DNA of 24,204 nt from a virus. The notes beneath the pieces were generated by a model. The model was not told the DNA's origin. It searched no databases and saw only the letters and a list, made by a program, of their open reading frames with translations. The position numbers and the translations under genes were made by a program. The DNA lies in the IMG/VR virus record IMGVR_UViG_3300031851_000181, positions 1 to 24,204 of that record. One strand, 5' to 3'. Below, piece by piece: positions 19,573 through 24,204 of the stretch (positions are counted from its first letter, which is position 1; every line of letters starts with the position of its first letter).

Positions 19573-22500
19573 ATGGCTGACCGCTTTCCGTTAATTGTTA
19601 ATGCAATTTCAAAGAAGATTGAGGAAATTGTATCAGGAGACAATTTAGAATTAACTGGCAACGGGATTGTTGTTAGTGGCGATACTGGTGCTGGTAAGTA
19701 TTTAAGTAGCGATGGAACTACCGTATTCTGGAATTCTCCTGGTGATGTTTACTTAACACAAACACAAACATTAACTAACAAAACGTTAGAAACTTGTTCA
19801 CTTTCTGGATCTCTTAATAATGTAACAAACCTTCCAAATAGTTCTCTTGTAAACTCTGGAATTACAATTAATGGATCTACTATTTCTCTGGGCGGAACTG
19901 TAATAACCCCTGATAATAACACTACTTATGCTATCGCTGCTGTAGATGGATTATCTGCTAATGAGAAAATTTTAAGATTGACATCTGGTGGAAATTCTGG
20001 AGCAGGAATTAATGATGATATTATTATTGGAGTAGGAGCTCCTTCAACTATTCCTTCTGGGTCTAATGCTCTTAGTTTACTGATTGATAGATCTGGTGAT
20101 GAAATAACTATATCTGGTACAGTAGTTGATAATAATACTATTACCACTTTAGAATCTGGTACTGGTGGAAGTCCTGTTACTGGTGCTGTGGTTCTTTCTG
20201 CTGGAAATTTCACTACAATATCACAATCTGGTAATAATATTACTATTACTGGTCAAGATACTGATACAGTTACAAGACTAAGAGCAACTACTGGACAATC
20301 TTATAACCCCGGAGATTTTACTTTTCTTTCTGGTGGAGCTACAAATGTAGTTCAGGGTGTTGATGGTAGCAGCAACCCAACTATTACAATTAGTTCTACT
20401 GATACTGTAACTAGATTGAAAGGTGGTTCAACCGGCACTTTAACTTCTGGTGATATTACTATTACTGGTGGAACAAATGCTACGGTATCTCAGTCGGGAG
20501 GTGTGATTACTGTTGCTAGTACAGATACAAATACTGTTACTCAAATTGCTGCTGATTCAAACACACTTAGTTCGGGTGATTTTAGATTTGCGGGTGGTGG
20601 CGCTACAAGTTTAAGTCAGAGTACTTCAAACGGTGTAACAACAATTACTGTTACTTCTGCAAATGATGATACTGGTGCTTCTCTTGGTGCTAGCGGCGGT
20701 CTTATTCTTGATAATGGTTCCTTTAAAATAAAGAACGCTAGTAATTTTAGTGGTAACACTATTTTAAAATGGGACTCTGGTAATTCTCAGATTGCTGATA
20801 GTTTAATTACAGATGATGGAACTACAATTACTATTGGTGGAGACTTAGTTGTCTCTGGTACACAAACCATTCTTAATACATCTGTTCTTCAAGTTGAAGA
20901 TAATAGTATTGAACTGCGAAAAGGCAATAATCTTACCGGATCTGATGGTGGTATACAACTTAATCTAACAACAAATTCTACTGGTGCTGTCACATCTTAC
21001 AATCAATTACAATGGTATAATGCTGGCGGATATTGGAGATCTTGGGATGGATCGGTTGATAATCGTTTTGTAACAGAAAATGAAACGCAAGTTCTTACAA
21101 ATAAAACTCTTACCTCTCCAACATTAACTGCTCCTTCAATTGGTGCTGCAACTGCTACAAGTATTAATGGTCTTGAGATTACTACTACAGCATCTGCGGT
21201 TCTGGAGATTGCTTCTTCTAAAACTGTTGAAGTCAGCAGAAGTTTAGACCTTACAACAAACCAACCAGACGTTTCTACTTCTGTCAACTTCAGAGTGGGT
21301 GGTAATGTTGCGTATACATCTGATACTCTCGCAACATTTTCTTCCACTACGTCTACACAGATGCGTGGTTTAATCACTGATACTACTGGTCTTGATAGAC
21401 TTGTTTTCCAAACAAGTCCTAATTTATTAACAAGCATTACCACTTCATCTACGACCTTTTCTCTATTAAATGCTACTGCAACATCTATAGATTTTGGTGG
21501 TGCTACTCAAGCAATGAGTATTGGATCTTCGTCTGGTACTACGACAATTAATAATAGTCTAGAGGTTATTAAATCTTTAACTGTTGGTACTGGAATTTCT
21601 GATAATATAGTACTCAATGGAACAGTTAATTCTGCTAATGCAGACATTTTAATCAGAGGAACTCTTACTGATCCTATGTCAGTTGGTAGAGGGGGTGGCG
21701 GTGTAGGTTCAAACACCAGAGTTGGTGTTGGTGCCCTACAAAATAACAGTTCTGGTTCGCAAAATACTGCTTTCGGTTATCAAGCATTATTTACAAATAA
21801 TTCTGGTGCAGGTAACACCGCTTTTGGTTTTGAAGCACTTAGAGCTTGTGGTGTTGGTAATACTAACGTTGCCATTGGACCATTAGCACTGCGTGTTCTT
21901 ACTGAAGGGGATAATAATATTGCTATTGGTAGAAGTACTTTAGAAACTGCTTCTGCTGGTAATTCTAATGTTTGTATCGGACATTATGCTGGACATAGTG
22001 CTACTGGCAGTGGCAATGTTCTTATTGGTCCAGCAGATAATGAAAATACAACTGACGTTACATTTAGACCACCAAATCCATCTGGTAATAGGCAATTAGT
22101 TATTGGATCTGGAACTAATGCTTGGATTAAAGGTGATTCTAATTTTGATGTAACATTTGATAATGATGTTCGTGTTGTTGGTGATACAACCGTTGAGGGT
22201 AATTTGATTGTTAATGGTACTCAAACTATTACCAAGTCAAATATTGTACAAATTTCTGATAAGAACCTTGAACTGGCAGCAGTTGTTAGTACTCAGTTCC
22301 AAGCAACTTGTATTTCTGGAAATGCTACTATTAATGGAGTTACACCAACTACTGGACTAATTCCTGGAATGGAAGTTCAACCCACAACAGTTGGATTTAA
22401 CTTCCCATCTGGAACTAGAATTGTTTCTATTACTGGAAACAGTGTTGTTCTCAACAACAACGCAGCAGCTGATGGTTTATGTTCGTTTGATGCTATTGGA

Positions 22501-23304
22501 CCTTCTGATTTATCAGCAGACGGTGGTGGAATTACAATCAAGAGTTCTGCCGGTGATAAAACATTGTCTTGGGTCAACCAATATACTGCTTGGACATCTT
22601 CGGAAAACTTTGATCTTGCTAGTGGAAAACAGTATAGAATTAATAATGTCAACTTCTTAACATCTACTCAGATTGGTCCGTCAACTGGAGTTATCGCACT
22701 TGGTGCTGGTGTAACAACATCATCTTTGACTTCTGTTGGAACTTTAACTGCTCTAACAGTGTCTGGTAATGTAAGTCTAACGGGAACAGGATATATACAA
22801 CTACCTTCTGGAACTGATGCTGAAAGACCTGGATCTCCAGCAGAAGGTATGCTACGCTGGAATGATACATCAAATGTATTTGAAGGATATAATGGTACTG
22901 CTTGGGGAGCAATTGGTGGTGCTGTAGAAGTTTCAAGTAGTGCTCCTTCTAATTCTGTGGAAGGAGATCTTTGGTATGATTCTGATGATGGTCGTTTGTT
23001 TGTATACTATAACGACGGATCCACAACTCAGTGGGTTGATGCCTCACCAAACGGAACACCAACTGATCTAGTTGTTTCTGGAGATATTACTCCAGATGTT
23101 GATAATTCAAGTAATCTTGGTTCACCAACTAAGCGTTGGGCAAACATCTACTCTGCTGACCTTCAACTATCTAACGAGGGTGCTGCTAATGATGTAGATG
23201 GAACGTGGGGTCAATACACAATTCAAGAGGGTGAGGAAGACCTGTTCCTGATAAATAGAAGGAGCGGTAAGAAGTACAAATTCATGCTTCAGGAGGTAAA
23301 CTAA
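19573..23304 (+). CDS. Giant tail-fibre/virion protein with YadA-head-like repeats
   Basis: 1243 residues, almost entirely beta-prone and Thr/Ser/Gly/Asn-rich. Sections in order: an N-terminal fibre head (FPLIVNAISKKIEEIVSGDN); TQTLTNKTL units near residues 60 and 500; three degenerate beta repeats starting near 229, 277 and 317 (TDTVTRL, TDTVTRL, TNTVTQI); two GDLVVSGTQTI / GNLIVNGTQTI units; YadA-head-like repeats at about 717-822 (NTAFGYQAL, NTAFGFEAL, NVAIGPLAL); a GDLWYDSDDGRLFVYYNDGS unit; and an end with EGEEDLFLINRRSGKKYKF. The YadA type of repeat makes trimeric left-handed rolls. It has no cysteine-rich or S74 chaperone end. It probably forms a long host-binding fibre. It is preceded by a late promoter and its stop overlaps the next start. 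Confidence 0.82.
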   Translation: MADRFPLIVNAISKKIEEIVSGDNLELTGNGIVVSGDTGAGKYLSSDGTTVFWNSPGDVYLTQTQTLTNKTLETCSLSGSLNNVTNLPNSSLVNSGITINGSTISLGGTVITPDNNTTYAIAAVDGLSANEKILRLTSGGNSGAGINDDIIIGVGAPSTIPSGSNALSLLIDRSGDEITISGTVVDNNTITTLESGTGGSPVTGAVVLSAGNFTTISQSGNNITITGQDTDTVTRLRATTGQSYNPGDFTFLSGGATNVVQGVDGSSNPTITISSTDTVTRLKGGSTGTLTSGDITITGGTNATVSQSGGVITVASTDTNTVTQIAADSNTLSSGDFRFAGGGATSLSQSTSNGVTTITVTSANDDTGASLGASGGLILDNGSFKIKNASNFSGNTILKWDSGNSQIADSLITDDGTTITIGGDLVVSGTQTILNTSVLQVEDNSIELRKGNNLTGSDGGIQLNLTTNSTGAVTSYNQLQWYNAGGYWRSWDGSVDNRFVTENETQVLTNKTLTSPTLTAPSIGAATATSINGLEITTTASAVLEIASSKTVEVSRSLDLTTNQPDVSTSVNFRVGGNVAYTSDTLATFSSTTSTQMRGLITDTTGLDRLVFQTSPNLLTSITTSSTTFSLLNATATSIDFGGATQAMSIGSSSGTTTINNSLEVIKSLTVGTGISDNIVLNGTVNSANADILIRGTLTDPMSVGRGGGGVGSNTRVGVGALQNNSSGSQNTAFGYQALFTNNSGAGNTAFGFEALRACGVGNTNVAIGPLALRVLTEGDNNIAIGRSTLETASAGNSNVCIGHYAGHSATGSGNVLIGPADNENTTDVTFRPPNPSGNRQLVIGSGTNAWIKGDSNFDVTFDNDVRVVGDTTVEGNLIVNGTQTITKSNIVQISDKNLELAAVVSTQFQATCISGNATINGVTPTTGLIPGMEVQPTTVGFNFPSGTRIVSITGNSVVLNNNAAADGLCSFDAIGPSDLSADGGGITIKSSAGDKTLSWVNQYTAWTSSENFDLASGKQYRINNVNFLTSTQIGPSTGVIALGAGVTTSSLTSVGTLTALTVSGNVSLTGTGYIQLPSGTDAERPGSPAEGMLRWNDTSNVFEGYNGTAWGAIGGAVEVSSSAPSNSVEGDLWYDSDDGRLFVYYNDGSTTQWVDASPNGTPTDLVVSGDITPDVDNSSNLGSPTKRWANIYSADLQLSNEGAANDVDGTWGQYTIQEGEEDLFLINRRSGKKYKFMLQEVN
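21721..22040 (+). repeat. YadA-head-like coding repeats
   Basis: About six degenerate units of roughly 45-60 nt encode N-TAFGYQAL-type motifs: VGVGALQNN, NTAFGYQAL, NTAFGFEAL, NVAIGPLAL, NIAIGRSTL, NVCIGHYAG. Each pairs an N-(T/V/I)-A-(F/I)-G strand with a short turn, the signature of trimeric adhesin heads. Confidence 0.75.
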
Positions 23305-23486
23305 TGGCACTATATGTCAACGGCACAAAGATGTTAGGTGCCCTTGCTAGTGATCCAACTAGCAACAACACTGAAGGAGATCAATACTTCAATACTGTAG
23401 AGAATGCTTACAAAATATATAATGGCACTGAGTGGGTAGAGATCTTTACTGACTATGTTCCATCAGGTTCCACCACACTGGGTTGA
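23304..23486 (+). CDS. Small virion-associated protein sharing the fibre GD-YNG-W module
   Basis: 60 residues, starting in a TAATG overlap with the giant fibre gene and preceded by AGGAGG (23291-23296) at 7-nt spacing. The sequence (MALYVNGTKMLGALASDPTS, EGDQYFNTVENAYKIYNGTE, WVEI) is one copy of the module that also appears in the larger fibre genes (EGDLWY-D-DGRL-VYYNDG-QWV). A free-standing copy may bind or cap a fibre. It ends 3 nt before the next start. Confidence 0.75.
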   Translation: MALYVNGTKMLGALASDPTSNNTEGDQYFNTVENAYKIYNGTEWVEIFTDYVPSGSTTLG

Positions 23487-23489
23487 TAA

Positions 23490-24204
23490 ATGGCAAACGA
23501 ATATTTAAAGAGAACTCCTACCAGTAGTGGTAATAGAAGAGTATTTACATATGCTGGATGGTTTAAGAAAAGTAATGCTGATGGATCAACTCGTTTTGAT
23601 ATATTTAATGCATACAATAGTGGTTTACAGCAAGAAGAAATTGGATTTAGAGCAGATTCTTTACGATATCTGAGTGGTGGTTCAACACTTTATGGATTTG
23701 ATACTACCAATAAGTATAGAGATACTGGTAACTGGTTTCATATAGTTTTTGCTTTAAACACTACATTAGAAAGTGAAAGAAAAAGAAGTCTTATTTACAT
23801 TAATGGTGTAGAAGTTGATACAACTACAAGCGGTGGAATTGGTGCTTATGTTGCTAAAAACTTTGATAGTATTGCATTTAATGTTGTAGGTAAAGAGCAT
23901 AATGTTTTAGCCAGAAAATATAGTTCTAGTGGCAGAGATTATGCAGAAGGCGGAGCATTTGATATTTTCTTCGTAGACGGTCAAGCACTCACACCAGATG
24001 TGTTTGGTTTCTATAAAGATGGAGACGGTTATATGTCTTCTGGAACTGAAAAAGCAACTGATTTTAGACCAGGACAATGGAGTCCTAGAGCACCAAAGTC
24101 AATCAAGTATACGATCAATCGTAGTGGTGGATTTGGTGCCAATGGATTCTATCTGCCTATGAATGATAGTTCTAATCCTGGTGCTGACTTCCACTGTGAT
24201 CCTA
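23490..24204 (+). CDS. LamG/concanavalin A-like virion protein, 3' end outside the window
   Basis: 238 codons are visible and no stop is reached. The start follows the previous stop by 3 nt (GATAAATG, a weak late-promoter look-alike containing the ATG). The fold reads as a concanavalin A-like/LamG jelly roll: FTYAGWFKKSNADGSTRFDI, then GNWFHIVFALNTT with RSLIYINGVEVD, the classic strand pair with ING, then AFDIFFVDGQALTPDVFGFY. Such domains bind glycans. In T4-like cyanophages similar proteins are tail-associated. After residue 200 a GFGANGFYLPMNDSSNPGAD segment begins the next domain. It is probably a host-recognition component. Confidence 0.85.
   Translation, partial: MANEYLKRTPTSSGNRRVFTYAGWFKKSNADGSTRFDIFNAYNSGLQQEEIGFRADSLRYLSGGSTLYGFDTTNKYRDTGNWFHIVFALNTTLESERKRSLIYINGVEVDTTTSGGIGAYVAKNFDSIAFNVVGKEHNVLARKYSSSGRDYAEGGAFDIFFVDGQALTPDVFGFYKDGDGYMSSGTEKATDFRPGQWSPRAPKSIKYTINRSGGFGANGFYLPMNDSSNPGADFHCDP

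Noticed and set aside
21003-21443. 146-codon minus-strand frame and similar ones across the giant fibre
   Set aside because: Thr/Ser-rich repetitive coding gives long reverse frames by composition alone; no start signals.

Overview
This window reads as part of a lytic T4-like cyanophage (a contractile-tailed myovirus of marine Synechococcus or Prochlorococcus). The evidence is a T4-type primase (gp61), class I ribonucleotide reductase (nrdA, nrdB), two auxiliary metabolic genes typical of cyanophages (pcyA for bilin synthesis, talC for the pentose phosphate pathway), T4-style late promoters (TATAAATA variants), four phage tRNAs, and a block of large repetitive tail-fibre or virion proteins. 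All convincing genes are on the + strand and are tightly packed, with many 1-50 nt overlaps (ATGA, GTGA and TAATG junctions). I see no integrase, insertion sequence or CRISPR array.

Layout. 1-2500: end of a conserved unknown gene, a HIGH-type nucleotidylyltransferase, and three small charged proteins that look like head-internal or prohead proteins. Two of these begin with a motif like the T4 capsid-targeting sequence, and one carries a dockerin-like calcium loop. 2480-4860: small late genes, several preceded by late promoters, including an Ig-like virion protein and a coiled coil with a C-terminal membrane segment. 4867-10170: nucleotide and DNA metabolism (primase, nrdA, nrdB), then a 54-codon gene and pcyA. 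10188-11461: a GIY-YIG nuclease with a second open frame inside it, an exported lysozyme-fold protein with its own consensus sigma70 promoter, a small gene, and a rho-independent terminator. 11478-11712: tRNA-Arg(UCU), tRNA-Leu(UAG), tRNA-Val(UAC). 11741-14010: small genes around talC, which has a second perfect sigma70-type promoter, followed by an orphan Phd-like antitoxin, a membrane protein and two unknowns. 14011-14317: noncoding, with two tandem predicted H-type pseudoknots of similar sequence, a long hairpin, tRNA-Gly(UCC) and a late promoter. 14318-24204: adhesion or tail module, with two modular fibre-like proteins, a subtilisin protease fused to a cupredoxin domain, a 1243-residue fibre with YadA-head-like repeats, a 60-residue protein, and a LamG-like protein that runs off the window.

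How the parts fit. NrdAB supplies deoxynucleotides; TalC probably supports NADPH and pentose supply; PcyA would act on host tetrapyrroles; gp61 primes replication. The tRNAs read AGA, CUA, GUA and GGA, A-ending codons that are common in the structural genes here. The late genes build head-internal parts and the host-contact apparatus. Two host-type promoters (10571-10600 and 12121-12150) suggest that the lysozyme-like gene and talC can be transcribed by host RNA polymerase before or apart from the late programme. The most unusual items are the tandem pseudoknots before tRNA-Gly, the subtilisin-cupredoxin fusion, the dual-frame region at 10188-10562, and the terminator that abuts the tRNA cluster.
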